In this document: in pieces, positions 51,980 to 60,954 of the stretch
How positions within the stretch are numbered: position 1 is the first letter of the stretch
Layout of the letters: the number at the start of each line of letters is the position of its first letter
NCBI GenBank assembly: GCA_965223585.1
Contig: CBDCWW010000023.1
Location: forward strand, 124,001 to 188,000
Reading direction: 5' to 3'
Length of the DNA: 64,000 bases
DNA from: CBDCVN01 sp965223585
GTDB taxonomy: Bacteria > Deinococcota > Deinococci > Deinococcales > Trueperaceae
Program-made: the position numbers and the translations under genes
Notes under the pieces: generated by a model
Databases searched by the model: none
Seen by the model: only the letters and a program-made list of their open reading frames with translations
What the model was told of the DNA's origin: nothing

Positions 51980-52987
51980 ATGTATAAGCTTATCTTTTTG
52001 TGGATATTGGCTTTAGGTTTTATGGTCAATGCTCAAGGTACTCTCGAGCAAGTAAAACAACGAGGCCAATTGATTTGTGGCATTAATGCTTCTCTGCCGG
52101 GATTTAGTAATCAAGATAAAAATGGAGGTTTTAGTGGCTTTGATATTGATTTTTGTCGAGCGGTAGCTGCTGCTGTTTTAGGTGACGCTTATGCAGTGAC
52201 TTACAAACCCCTGCTAGTTCAAGATAGGTTTGAAGCTTTAACTTCTGGTCAAATTGACATACTTATTCGTAACACTACATGGACGAGTGCTAGGGATAGT
52301 CAACAGGCCATAAATTTTGCACCAACCATTTTCTATGATGCCCAAGGCGTTATGGTACCTAAGCATCTAGGAATAACTTCACTAGCAGGACTGGCAGGAC
52401 GCAGAATTTGTTTTATAAGTGATACTACTACAGAAATTAACTTGGCTGATGTAATGGTAGCTAATAGTTTGAATTATATCCCTTTAGCTTTCAATCATGC
52501 AAATGAAATCTTAAGGGCTTATCAAGAGGGTAAATGTGAAGCTTGGTCAGCTGATAGAGTTAGCCTTATAGTTTACCGTCAAATTTTAGATAACCCTAAT
52601 CAGCATGAGATCTTACCTGAGAAACTTGCTAAAGAGCCCTTGGCTCCAGCAGTACGTCATGGTGATGATATTTGGTTTGATATAGTTAAGTGGACCGTTT
52701 TTGCTACCTTTTTAGCAGAGGAGTATGGAGTTAACTCGAGCAATGTTGCACAAATCGCTGCTGAAAGTAATGATGCTAACGTGCGTCGCTTGTTAGGAAT
52801 AGACCCAGACCATGTTGAGCAACTTAAGCTTGAACCTAATGCATTTCACAATGTTATTGCTCAAGTAGGTAACTATGCCGAGATTTATGAACGCAATTGG
52901 GGAAAAGGGAGTTTTGGTATTCCACGTGACTTAAACAAACTTTATACTGAAACGGGTGGTCTTTTGTATGCACCGCCTATGCGTTAG
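51980..52987 (+). CDS. Amino-acid ABC transporter substrate-binding protein (AapJ-like)
   Basis: 335 residues. Signal peptide (LIFLWILALGFMVNA). GTLEQVKQRGQLICGINASLPGFS near 20, FDIDFCRAVAAAVLGDA near 55, QIDILIRNTTWTSARD near 88, and the two-lobe SBP fold match general L-amino acid binding proteins of the AapJ/BztA type. The permease and ATPase genes that usually follow are not present; the next gene is a phosphoesterase. It is therefore an orphan binding protein here. Periplasmic. Confidence 0.87.
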   Translation: MYKLIFLWILALGFMVNAQGTLEQVKQRGQLICGINASLPGFSNQDKNGGFSGFDIDFCRAVAAAVLGDAYAVTYKPLLVQDRFEALTSGQIDILIRNTTWTSARDSQQAINFAPTIFYDAQGVMVPKHLGITSLAGLAGRRICFISDTTTEINLADVMVANSLNYIPLAFNHANEILRAYQEGKCEAWSADRVSLIVYRQILDNPNQHEILPEKLAKEPLAPAVRHGDDIWFDIVKWTVFATFLAEEYGVNSSNVAQIAAESNDANVRRLLGIDPDHVEQLKLEPNAFHNVIAQVGNYAEIYERNWGKGSFGIPRDLNKLYTETGGLLYAPPMR

Positions 52988-53166
52988 TAGTAAGCGCTTG
53001 AGTATAAATATTTGGGAATTTTTTTAGCTATTTTAGCTATTGCTAGAAATTGGAGTAGCTAGCAAAGCTTTGTATGCTAACTACTAGATACTAACTATGA
53101 ACTAATTCTGGGTTTTTGAATGATAAGTTATATATTCGTTGCTTTTTTGAGTGTTAGGCTATATCA

Positions 53167-53934
53167 GTGCTTTTAGGCATTATTAGTGATGTCCACGCCA
53201 ATATTGTAGCGCTTGACGCTGTTTTCCAGCGTTTCAAGAAACTTGAAGTTGATCAAGTGTTATGTTTAGGCGACCTAGTAGGTTATGGACCATCACCAAA
53301 TGAAGTCATTGAGCGCATTCGATCTGAGCGTGTTTTATGTACACTTGGTGGAGCTGACGAACGTATAGCCTATAGCTTTACAGGACATTATCGTAAAAGA
53401 GAAGGGGTCGCTGATGATACACTCGAGTGGACCAGTACGATTATTGAGCCACAACACCTAAGATTCTTACGACATTTACCTGTTCAAGCACGACTTAGAA
53501 CTTCAGCAGGTCGTTTACGTTATTTTCATAGTTCCATGCAATCACCTAGTGAAAAACTTAATCTCGATCTTGAAGTGGAAGGTCTGCAAAAGGTTTTGAG
53601 AGAGCACCGCTGTAATATACTTGCTATTGGTAAAACACATGTTCCTACAATTAAGCAATTACCAACAGGATGGATAATTAATCCCGGTTCAGTAGGCTTG
53701 TCACTAAATGGTGAGCCGGGGGCAGATTATGCTCTTCTTAAAGTTGAGAATGGCAAAGTTGAAATCAACATGGATAAGGTAGAGTACGACTATGCAGCGG
53801 TGGCCTTTGATATTTTAGCTTGGGATCTGCCAGAAATTATTGCTGAGGCAGTACAGCTAGGTAGGATGCCTTCTACAAAAGGTGATGAGATTCAAGATCC
53901 TACTAAAATACGTATTCATAATCCTAATGCTTGA
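53167..53934 (+). CDS. Metallophosphoesterase-like protein with altered active site
   Basis: 255 residues, YfcE/MJ0936-type fold, GTG start. The first site is intact (GIISDVHAN, LCLGDLVGYGPSPNEV). The GNHD motif reads GGADE, and the GHTH motif reads GKTHVP, so the catalytic Asn-His and one metal His are lost. HSSMQSP replaces HGSP. Overall size and the INPGSVG block are normal. It may have lost catalysis or bind a ligand. A C-terminal extension of about 60 residues follows. A TAGGCT lies 6 nt before the GTG (leaderless type). Confidence 0.7.
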   Translation: MLLGIISDVHANIVALDAVFQRFKKLEVDQVLCLGDLVGYGPSPNEVIERIRSERVLCTLGGADERIAYSFTGHYRKREGVADDTLEWTSTIIEPQHLRFLRHLPVQARLRTSAGRLRYFHSSMQSPSEKLNLDLEVEGLQKVLREHRCNILAIGKTHVPTIKQLPTGWIINPGSVGLSLNGEPGADYALLKVENGKVEINMDKVEYDYAAVAFDILAWDLPEIIAEAVQLGRMPSTKGDEIQDPTKIRIHNPNA

Positions 53935-53935
53935 T

Positions 53936-55114
53936 TTATTTCACCTCTGCTAGAAATCTCCTAAGCTGTACCGCTAATTGTGGGAATTCAATTAAAAAGG
54001 CATCGTGGCCATGGGGACTACTTAGGGTAAAATACTGCGCATTGGGCATATATTCAGCTAACTGCTTAACTTCTGACTCAAAGTAAAGTACATCACTATT
54101 AATGCCTATACATAAAGCAGGCATGTTCATAGCACTTAGTACTTCACCAATACGACCCCTGCCTTCACTTAAGTCGTAATCATCCATAGCTCGAGTAAGG
54201 TAAAGATAAGTGTTAGCATCAAAACGTTTAACTAGCTTTACACCTTGATATTCAAGGTAAGACTCTATTTGAAAGCTTACTCCCAAAAGATTACGAGTAT
54301 CACTTACTCTTTCTCGTCCAAATTTGGCCTCGAGAGAATCCATTGAACGGTAGGAAAGCATAGCAATAGCCCTAGCTAGACCAAGACCAGCTTCGGGTTG
54401 ATTATCTGGTGCATAGTTACCTTCTTGCCACATAGGGTCACTAGTTATAGCGCGTCTGGCTACTTCGTTTAAGCCAATAGCCCAAGCAGAGTGACGTGCT
54501 CCAATGCCAATGGTTATGATAGAACGCACTTGCTGGGGATAGATAGCTGCCCATTCTAAAACTTGCATACCACCCATGCTTCCACCAATTGCTGATTTCC
54601 AAGAAGATATACCTAGCTTTTCAGTTAAGCGGTGTTGTACTACCACTATATCCCGAATAGTGTAGCGTGGAAAGCTTAAATGGTAAGGTTTACCTGTTTT
54701 AGGATTAAGGCTACTTGGACCAGTACTTCCATAGCAGCCACCTAAGACATTACTACAAACCACAAAGTATTTATTGGTATCAATAGCTTTTCCGGGGCCT
54801 ATCAGTGGATCCCACCAACCCGGCACACTATTTGCCTCATAAAAACCAGCAGCATGAGCTGAACCAGTTAGTGCATGGCAAATAAGAATAGCATTGTCGC
54901 CTGCTGGATTAAGGTCACCATAAGTTTGATAAGCTATGGCTACATTTGATATTTCCTCACCGTATTGTAAGTGTAGAGGGTTTGTGGAAGTAGCAACATC
55001 AACACATTGTGAATGCACTTTGCCTACATTACCAAAATGATTTTTTTGGTATTCGCTACGAGCAATTAAAGCACTATGGTCACCCCAAGTTTCGTGCATA
55101 AGTGTTCTGTTCAT
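53936..55114 (-). CDS. metX: Homoserine O-acetyltransferase
   Basis: 392 residues, alpha/beta hydrolase. AIYQTYGDLNP-like (AIAYQTYGDLNPAGDN), HALTGSAHAAG, NVLGGCYGSTGPSS near 124, the nucleophile elbow IGGSMGGMQVLEWA near 175, and the His in SSPHGHDAFLIE near 368. Makes O-acetylhomoserine, the substrate of MetY encoded divergently at 55466. A close pair for methionine synthesis. Confidence 0.95.
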   Translation of the reverse strand: MNRTLMHETWGDHSALIARSEYQKNHFGNVGKVHSQCVDVATSTNPLHLQYGEEISNVAIAYQTYGDLNPAGDNAILICHALTGSAHAAGFYEANSVPGWWDPLIGPGKAIDTNKYFVVCSNVLGGCYGSTGPSSLNPKTGKPYHLSFPRYTIRDIVVVQHRLTEKLGISSWKSAIGGSMGGMQVLEWAAIYPQQVRSIITIGIGARHSAWAIGLNEVARRAITSDPMWQEGNYAPDNQPEAGLGLARAIAMLSYRSMDSLEAKFGRERVSDTRNLLGVSFQIESYLEYQGVKLVKRFDANTYLYLTRAMDDYDLSEGRGRIGEVLSAMNMPALCIGINSDVLYFESEVKQLAEYMPNAQYFTLSSPHGHDAFLIEFPQLAVQLRRFLAEVK

Positions 55115-55465
55115 AATGATTTAGGATTTTGCTTGTGCTGATTGCTCTAAATTAATAGCTAAAATCCTTTCTAAAATTTCTTGATCCTTTAAGACTAATG
55201 ATAAGTTTCCATTTAATAGATTCCTTCAAACTCTCGCAATAATTCTAACAGGAATTGCAGGAATATTGAATAATTGCTCTAAGCGCTTATATAAAGAGAG
55301 TATGGATTTCTATGTGTTTGTAGGGGTGAGTCTCAAACCCATCCCTACACTTTATACATTTCGTAAAAACTTATGCATTTCCACTCAACCATTGCCTTTA
55401 GGTATAGAATTTGTGAGAATAAGTATAAGCAATGCAATTAACCCTTAGATTAAGGATGGAATTTT
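55115..55465. other. metX-metY divergent control region
   Basis: Between the two methionine genes. A possible metY promoter is TTGAAT (55266-55271) with 18-nt spacer and TATAAA (55290-55295). A stable hairpin TGTAGGG...CCCTACA follows at 55319-55349. The region resembles neither a SAM-I nor a SAM-II riboswitch to my eye. Confidence 0.4.
55319..55349 (+). promoter_or_regulatory. Hairpin in metY leader
   Basis: 7-bp stem TGTAGGG/CCCTACA enclosing 17 nt that could extend it (GGGTG with AACCC). It lies downstream of the putative metY promoter and about 115 nt before the start codon; possibly an attenuator or a repeat. Evidence is limited. Confidence 0.35.
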
Positions 55466-56779
55466 ATGAGTTACCGTTTTGAAACTTTGCAGATTCACGC
55501 TGGTCAAGAAGAGGTTGAAGCAACAACCAAGTCACGGGCAGTACCCATTTACCAAACTACTGCTTTTACTTTCGATGATGCTGACCATGCTGCTAGACTA
55601 TTTGCCTTGCAGGAATTTGGCAACATTTATAGTCGCATCATGAACCCTACTTGTGATGTTCTAGAAAAGCGAATCGCTGCTTTGGAAGGAGGGGTGGCTG
55701 CTCTAGCAGTAGCTTCTGGGCATGCAGCACAATTTTTAACTATTACCAACCTAGCTGATGCTGGTGATAACATTATATCTTCACCTAATCTCTATGGGGG
55801 TAGCATCAATATGTTTAAAGTTACCTTGCCTCGCTTAGGAGTAAAGGTTAACTTCACTTCACCAGTAGATGATCCCCAAGAGTTTGCTGACTTAATAGAT
55901 GATAAAACTAAAGCAATATTCTTAGAATCTATTCCTAACCCATCACTAGCATTACCAGATCTTGATGCTATAGTCAAAGTTGCCCATGAGCGCGGTGTTG
56001 CAGTGATAGTAGATAATACCTCAGCTATGGGAGGCTATCTTTACCGTCCTTTTGAGCATGGTGCAGACATCATTGTTCACTCAGCTACTAAATGGATTAA
56101 TGGTCACGGCACTGGTATTGGTGGGCTTATTGTAGATTCAGGAAGTTTTGATTGGGCCAATGGTCGTTACCCGGGTTTCAGTGAGCCTAACCCTAGTTAT
56201 CATGGTGTAGTACTCACAGATGTATTTGGCAAGGATGGGCCTTTTGGTAATATTGCTTTTATTATTCGTGCTCGAGTAGAAGGCTTAAGAGACCTTGGCC
56301 CCTCAATGTCACCCCAAAACGCCTTCTTGTTCTTACAAGGTTTAGAAACACTTTCTTTTAGAGCGGATAGGCACATAGAAAACGCTGAAAAGCTAGCCCA
56401 GTGGCTTACTGAGCAACAAGGGGTTTTTAACGTTCACCACCCTAGTTTACCTTCAAACCCTTACTATGAGCGTGCTAAGAAAGATTTTTCTAAAGGTGCT
56501 GGTAGCATACTTACTTTTGAAATAGAGGGTGGTCGAGATGCAGGTAAAGCCTTTTTAAATAATGTAAAGCTTGCCTCACGCTTAGTTAATTTAGGCGATG
56601 CCAAAACAAGTGTTACTCATCCTGCGAGCACTACACATTCTCAGCTTGATGAAGAAGGGTTAAAGGCTGCTGGTGTAGAGGCTAGTACGATACGAGTTTC
56701 TGTAGGTTTAGAACACATTGATGATATTACCGAGGATTTTGCACAGGCATTAATGGCTGCAAAACAACCCACAACTTAG
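55466..56779 (+). CDS. metY: O-acetylhomoserine sulfhydrylase
   Basis: 437 residues, Cys/Met metabolism PLP family. QIHAGQEEVEATTKSRAVPIYQTTAFTFDD at the start, the PLP-Lys motif HSATKWINGHGTGIGG near 208, and ASTTHSQL near 390. Converts O-acetylhomoserine with sulfide to homocysteine. ATG preceded by AAGGATGG. Divergent from metX. Confidence 0.95.
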   Translation: MSYRFETLQIHAGQEEVEATTKSRAVPIYQTTAFTFDDADHAARLFALQEFGNIYSRIMNPTCDVLEKRIAALEGGVAALAVASGHAAQFLTITNLADAGDNIISSPNLYGGSINMFKVTLPRLGVKVNFTSPVDDPQEFADLIDDKTKAIFLESIPNPSLALPDLDAIVKVAHERGVAVIVDNTSAMGGYLYRPFEHGADIIVHSATKWINGHGTGIGGLIVDSGSFDWANGRYPGFSEPNPSYHGVVLTDVFGKDGPFGNIAFIIRARVEGLRDLGPSMSPQNAFLFLQGLETLSFRADRHIENAEKLAQWLTEQQGVFNVHHPSLPSNPYYERAKKDFSKGAGSILTFEIEGGRDAGKAFLNNVKLASRLVNLGDAKTSVTHPASTTHSQLDEEGLKAAGVEASTIRVSVGLEHIDDITEDFAQALMAAKQPTT

Positions 56780-56827
56780 ATTTTGCTTAGTAGCAGTTAG
56801 GGGACATATAGATGCTAACTATCTAAT

Positions 56828-57511
56828 CTAGTAAGGTGGTTCTGCCGGTCCTTCATACCCACACATACCTAGCCTTGGTGAATTAACAAATGAAACAGGA
56901 CCTCCATAACTTTCATGTGTATGGGTCTTTACATGTTTGTCACACAGCATTCCCGATTCATCTTCTTCATATACACATTCCAAGCAAAACCAAGTAGCCA
57001 ACTCGTTGCACTGCATACACTTTTCTTCTGGTAAGTTGTTGCGGGCCATCAAGAATATTGGGTGCTTAGTAAGAGGTTTACCTTCATTAACGTTTAGCAC
57101 TTTAATTAAAGTTTCTGATGAAGTACCAAAATCATAAATATGAATCAGTTCTAAGCCTATATCGAAAACCTCATCTGCTCGAGCAGACTTAGGTATTTCT
57201 CTTGTACCAAAACCCCCTGTAGAAAACTGGCTCATGTGATCACAGCACTCGAGCCAAATACTTCGCAAATAATCATCTAAATCTTGGAGTGTTGCTGATC
57301 CGTTCATTTCTACATGCAGCCAAAAATCCCCTTGCCAAGCATCTTGTACTCGTAAATGGTAAATTTTTTGAGTTTTACCAGATTTTTTATTTGCCTTGCT
57401 AATAGCTTCTCGTCGCTTTTCACAAGTTGATAAGTGTTTCGAGAGACCGCCTTTTGTCATTAGTCTTCCACAAAAGACACATTCACCTCGAGTTTGTTTT
57501 CTTCTGGACAT
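56828..57511 (-). CDS. Zinc-finger protein with pRiA4b ORF-3-like domain
   Basis: 227 residues. N-terminal finger ECVFCGRLMTKGGLSKHLSTCEKR (C2HC-type) near 10-33, then a domain like that of plasmid pRiA4b ORF-3 (YHLRVQDAWQGDFWLHVEM; DYLRSIWLECCDHMSQF) near 51-100, and a second Cys/His cluster (CMQCNELATWFCLECVYEEDESGMLCDKH) near 165-200. The function of this family is unknown; it is found on plasmids and in many genomes. Not clustered with anything here. Confidence 0.72.
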   Translation of the reverse strand: MSRRKQTRGECVFCGRLMTKGGLSKHLSTCEKRREAISKANKKSGKTQKIYHLRVQDAWQGDFWLHVEMNGSATLQDLDDYLRSIWLECCDHMSQFSTGGFGTREIPKSARADEVFDIGLELIHIYDFGTSSETLIKVLNVNEGKPLTKHPIFLMARNNLPEEKCMQCNELATWFCLECVYEEDESGMLCDKHVKTHTHESYGGPVSFVNSPRLGMCGYEGPAEPPY

Positions 57512-57727
57512 AAGCTACTTTACCTTATGTTTGCCTTGAAATCATAACTTTTGAATTATTATTTCTTCATTTTCCTGTAGGGTGCATCCCTTTTTTGCAC
57601 TTGAGTTAAGCTAGGCAAGCCATTTGAGGTTATTAATTTAGAAAAAATCCTTTAGGGTTGTAAAATATTGAAATAATTTCTAGGACATTGATAAACGACT
57701 TAACAAACTTATATAAAGAGAAAATAG

Positions 57728-57733
57728 TATAAT
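57728..57733 (+). promoter_or_regulatory. -10 box of leaderless type before 57740 gene
   Basis: Perfect TATAAT 6 nt before the ATG at 57740. No ribosome site, so transcription likely starts at the ATG. No -35 at normal spacing. Confidence 0.5.
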
Positions 57734-57739
57734 TTCAAA

Positions 57740-58459
57740 ATGAAGGCTAAAATATTTGTAAACATACTACTGGTGCTTTTAGTTGCTTGTTCTTTGGTTT
57801 CTACGAATCTAGGAGACAACGCCCTTGGTTTTGATGGTGAAGAGGTAGATATGCGTGTAATAGGCGCTACTTCTTTGTCTGCACAACAAAATCCAGATTG
57901 TTCTATAAGACCTTTACTTGAAGGTTGTAAGCTGAAAGCCAATGGACAAGTAATAGTTAATGATGTTCCTGACATTAGTAACCCACCTTTAAATCCTAAT
58001 ACCATAACTAGTCAAGTAGGGTTTAGAGCAGCGAAGATTGATTTCTCTTCTGATAATACAGGAACCAATGCTGACGACCTGCCTAGTACTTTCACATTTA
58101 AAGAGTTAATGGCAGAGTTCTGGGCTGAAGATGGTATTGTTAATCAAAGGCCTCTTAATCCAGACTTTACGCTAGATGATATAAGTGTCAGTGAAAGTGC
58201 TTTGGCAGGTATTGTATTTGTCAAAGATTCTTGTACAAATAAAAATTGTGATTATACTGTGGCAAATGCTGAGAGCCTTATAACCATAAAAATTAGGCAA
58301 GCAAGTGACTTCCTAGATGTTTTTGCTGATAACAGTGATAGTGATCAGAACACTGCTGGCCTAGTCCTAGAAGTTGAAATAGATGGCACTCCCAATATCC
58401 CTAATGGATCTACTCTTACACTTATTCTTACTAATCCTAAGACCACAGTTCAACTCTAG
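57740..58459 (+). CDS. Hypothetical lipoprotein
   Basis: 239 residues. A lipobox at LVLLVACS (Cys about 17). The rest is extracellular, acidic and strand-rich, with a Cys pair (CSIRPLLEGC) near 54-63 and another (CTNKNC) near 171-176. No family recognised. Probably a surface lipoprotein. Followed 57 bp later by another exported protein gene. Confidence 0.6.
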   Translation: MKAKIFVNILLVLLVACSLVSTNLGDNALGFDGEEVDMRVIGATSLSAQQNPDCSIRPLLEGCKLKANGQVIVNDVPDISNPPLNPNTITSQVGFRAAKIDFSSDNTGTNADDLPSTFTFKELMAEFWAEDGIVNQRPLNPDFTLDDISVSESALAGIVFVKDSCTNKNCDYTVANAESLITIKIRQASDFLDVFADNSDSDQNTAGLVLEVEIDGTPNIPNGSTLTLILTNPKTTVQL

Positions 58460-58516
58460 CTAAATTTGAGTTCATGACAGAATTTTTCACGCATGTCCAA
58501 ATAATTATTTCATAAT

Positions 58517-59347
58517 ATGACAAATCAATTTCTAAAGCTAAAACTTATGGCAATGAAGGTAATAGTGGTTATATTAATACTTATTTTAAGTACAGTTCCG
58601 GTGATATCTCAAGGCAACCTAGAAATCCTAGCTGAGTATTCAGGGTTAATTGCCATACCAATGGCTTTAGATGATGCAGGAATGCATATGGAAGAACACT
58701 TTGAGCCCCTGCTAGTAATTCGAACACAAAAAGCTTATAGTGTTTTTCTAGACAGACTTCCTTTAGAAGCAGTTTCAGCAACTTCCCCAGCTCCTAAAAA
58801 TGAAGACCCTCTTCTTCTACGTCCCAAGGTGGATTTCTCAAAGCACATGCTCTTAGTTGTCATTACAAACGCTTTAGATACCCCCCTGATTACAAGCGTA
58901 ATGCCCCTAGAAAATGACATTGTTTTAATAACAGAGTTCCCAAAAAATATTCATGCTAGACCCTTTGGAACAGGTACTTATAGCGCTGCTCTTGTGAAAA
59001 ATCTTTCAGGTAAGGTAATTATTAGAGAATCTAATGCAGGAGCAGAAAATTCAGTGGGTGGCTCGGAATTTGATTCTTTGGTATGGGTTGATGAGGATTT
59101 GATTCAAGAAGGTGTTCGTTTGAAAATGGCAGATAGTCTAATTAAGCGAAGGTTGCTGGACGGAAAAACACGTACAGAGATTATTAGGCTGCTTGGGAAT
59201 CCAACTGAAACAAGCTATTTTCAAGATTGGCATCTTATTTATTGGCTTGGTCCTGAGCGTGGTTTTATAAGCATTGATTCAGAGTGGCTGGTGATTCGTT
59301 TTGGGCCGGATGATAAAGTGACTGAGTATCAACTGATTAGAGATTGA
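58517..59347 (+). CDS. Secreted protein with BamE/SmpA-like C-terminal domain
   Basis: 276 residues. A signal peptide (MKVIVVILILILSTVPVIS) begins about 13 residues after the ATG. A conserved-looking beta region follows (LIAIPMALDDAGMHMEEHFE). The last 65 residues (LLDGKTRTEIIRLLGNPTETSYFQDWHLIYWLG ... VIRFGPDDKVTEYQLI) match the BamE/SmpA fold, which in proteobacteria aids outer-membrane protein assembly. The BamE part here is fused to an unknown N-terminal domain. Starts an operon with the K+ channel-like gene 10 nt on. Confidence 0.68.
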   Translation: MTNQFLKLKLMAMKVIVVILILILSTVPVISQGNLEILAEYSGLIAIPMALDDAGMHMEEHFEPLLVIRTQKAYSVFLDRLPLEAVSATSPAPKNEDPLLLRPKVDFSKHMLLVVITNALDTPLITSVMPLENDIVLITEFPKNIHARPFGTGTYSAALVKNLSGKVIIRESNAGAENSVGGSEFDSLVWVDEDLIQEGVRLKMADSLIKRRLLDGKTRTEIIRLLGNPTETSYFQDWHLIYWLGPERGFISIDSEWLVIRFGPDDKVTEYQLIRD

Positions 59348-59357
59348 GGTGTAAGTT

Positions 59358-60428
59358 ATGAAGATTTTGCTGTGGATTTTTTTTGCTCTTTCACTCTGCT
59401 TTGCCCAAGAGGCCCAAGAGGCTAATCTTGACTCGAGTGAAAATAAGGTACTACTTGTAGGCATTAAAGAAGCTGAACCTTTTAGTTTTAAAAACTTTTC
59501 AGGTGAATGGGAAGGTATTAGTGTTGATTTGTGGAAAGGGGTTGCTAATGAATTAGAACTTGACTATACTTTTGAAGAAGCGACTTTAGCAGAGATGCTT
59601 AGTGGTGTTGCCGAGGGAAATTTTGACGCTGCTGTAGGCGCACTAACTATTACCGCTAAGCGTGAAGAATCACTAGATTTCACCCATCCTTTTTATACAA
59701 CGGGTTTGAGCATAGCTGTGCGTGATGAAAGTGTTGGAATATTGCAGGTACTCAGATCCTTTTTTAGCTTTGAGTTTATCTTAGCAATAAGTGTTTTAGT
59801 ATTGTGCCTTTTCGTAGCTGGCTTTTTAGTGTGGCTTTTTGAAAGGCATAAAAATGAAGAATTCACAGGTTTACAAGGGTTTGGCTCGAGCTTTTGGTGG
59901 TCAGCAGTTACTATGACCACAGTAGGTTACGGTGATAAAACACCACGCACTTTTGGTGGTAGAACTATTGCACTTATTTGGATGTTTACCTCACTAATTA
60001 TTATTTCAGGGATTATTGCCATGATTGCTTCAGCCTTTACTGTAGAGCGCTTACAGACAAAAATAAGTGATCCCAGAGATTTACCTAATGTAAAGGTGGC
60101 TACTGTTTTAGGTTCTAGCAGCGAAGAATATCTACTTGAAAGACAGATTTTCCACAACTCTTACGAAAATTTACTAGGTACTTTAGCTGCACTTAGCAAA
60201 AACGAAGTGGATGCTGTTGTTTATGATCGGCCGCTTTTGAAGTTCCTAATTCATAATGATAGTAAATTTAGTGATTTAATAGTTTTACCCCAAACTTTTG
60301 ATTTTCAGCAATATGCTTTGGCACTAGAAGTAGATAGTGACCTGCGCGAGCCAATTAATCGTGCTCTAGTAGAAATGATAAGTAGTGAAGCATGGGAGGA
60401 TTTGCTACTTAGCTATTTAGGAGAATAA
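59358..60428 (+). CDS. GluR0-type glutamate-gated K+ channel
   Basis: 356 residues with the ionotropic glutamate receptor layout. Signal peptide; S1 ligand lobe (KEAEPFSFKN, ALTITAKREESLDFTHPFYT with the ligand-binding Arg near 106); membrane segment M1 (near 137-158); pore loop SSFWWSAVTMTTVGYGDKTP near 175-195, with the K+ selectivity filter TVGYGD; M2 (near 205-230, WMFTSLIIISGIIAMIASAF); S2 lobe to the end (TVLGSSSEEY; NEVDAVVYDRP). This matches the cyanobacterial GluR0 architecture, a tetrameric K+ channel opened by amino acids. Confidence 0.88.
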   Translation: MKILLWIFFALSLCFAQEAQEANLDSSENKVLLVGIKEAEPFSFKNFSGEWEGISVDLWKGVANELELDYTFEEATLAEMLSGVAEGNFDAAVGALTITAKREESLDFTHPFYTTGLSIAVRDESVGILQVLRSFFSFEFILAISVLVLCLFVAGFLVWLFERHKNEEFTGLQGFGSSFWWSAVTMTTVGYGDKTPRTFGGRTIALIWMFTSLIIISGIIAMIASAFTVERLQTKISDPRDLPNVKVATVLGSSSEEYLLERQIFHNSYENLLGTLAALSKNEVDAVVYDRPLLKFLIHNDSKFSDLIVLPQTFDFQQYALALEVDSDLREPINRALVEMISSEAWEDLLLSYLGE

Positions 60429-60447
60429 AATATTTTAGGAAGAAAGC

Positions 60448-60888
60448 ATGTGGATAAAACTTGAAAATAGTAACAGAGTCATAAACTTAGACATGATGGT
60501 AGGATTTGAGGTTCTAGGTAAAAGGATTGATGCAGTTTTCCCTGATGGGTCTACAATTACTATTTATGAAGGTGATAATTACAAAAAGATTTTAAGAGCT
60601 GTAGCTCCTGAAGCCGTTGATGCCCAAGGCCCTGAAGAACAAATAGAAAAGATTGCTAAAGATGAGTTAGTAGCAAAGAACATTTTTGTTTATGGTCCTC
60701 ACAGTTACCTTGAAATTAGACAATCGCTTGCTTATTTACCAATTCTAAAATGGAAAGCTGAATTTGAATTTCAAAGGGTTATTATCAGGGATGAGAAAGC
60801 AGTTGGTATAGATAATATAAGTTCTAAACAAACTCAAACTTCTCTTAAAAGATTAATAGAGGATTATGAATATCCTTCCCAACAATAA
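60448..60888 (+). CDS. Hypothetical protein
   Basis: 146 residues, soluble, no signal. An N-terminal beta-hairpin region (IKLENSNRVINLDMMVGFEVLG, AVFPDGSTITIYEG) is followed by helical and mixed segments. No family is recognised. It follows the channel gene by 19 bp with an AAGAAAG ribosome site, so co-transcription is likely. Function unknown. Confidence 0.5.
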   Translation: MWIKLENSNRVINLDMMVGFEVLGKRIDAVFPDGSTITIYEGDNYKKILRAVAPEAVDAQGPEEQIEKIAKDELVAKNIFVYGPHSYLEIRQSLAYLPILKWKAEFEFQRVIIRDEKAVGIDNISSKQTQTSLKRLIEDYEYPSQQ

Positions 60889-60894
60889 AGTAGT

Positions 60895-60923
60895 AAAAAA
60901 CCGTGGCAAAGTTGGCCACGGTT
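60895..60923 (-). terminator. Terminator of the 60955 protease gene
   Basis: CCGTGGC/GCCACGG, extended by AA/TT to 9 bp, with a 7-nt loop. Read on the minus strand it ends in TTTTTT (60900-60895), so it terminates the protease transcript. It also stops + strand transcription, but without a T run. Confidence 0.8.
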
Positions 60924-60954
60924 GAGCAAGGGATGTTAGTTTAATGATTGAGAG

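Noticed and set aside
55115..55465. SAM riboswitch between metX and metY
   Set aside because: Only a single 7-bp hairpin is seen; conserved SAM-I or SAM-II core sequences are missing.
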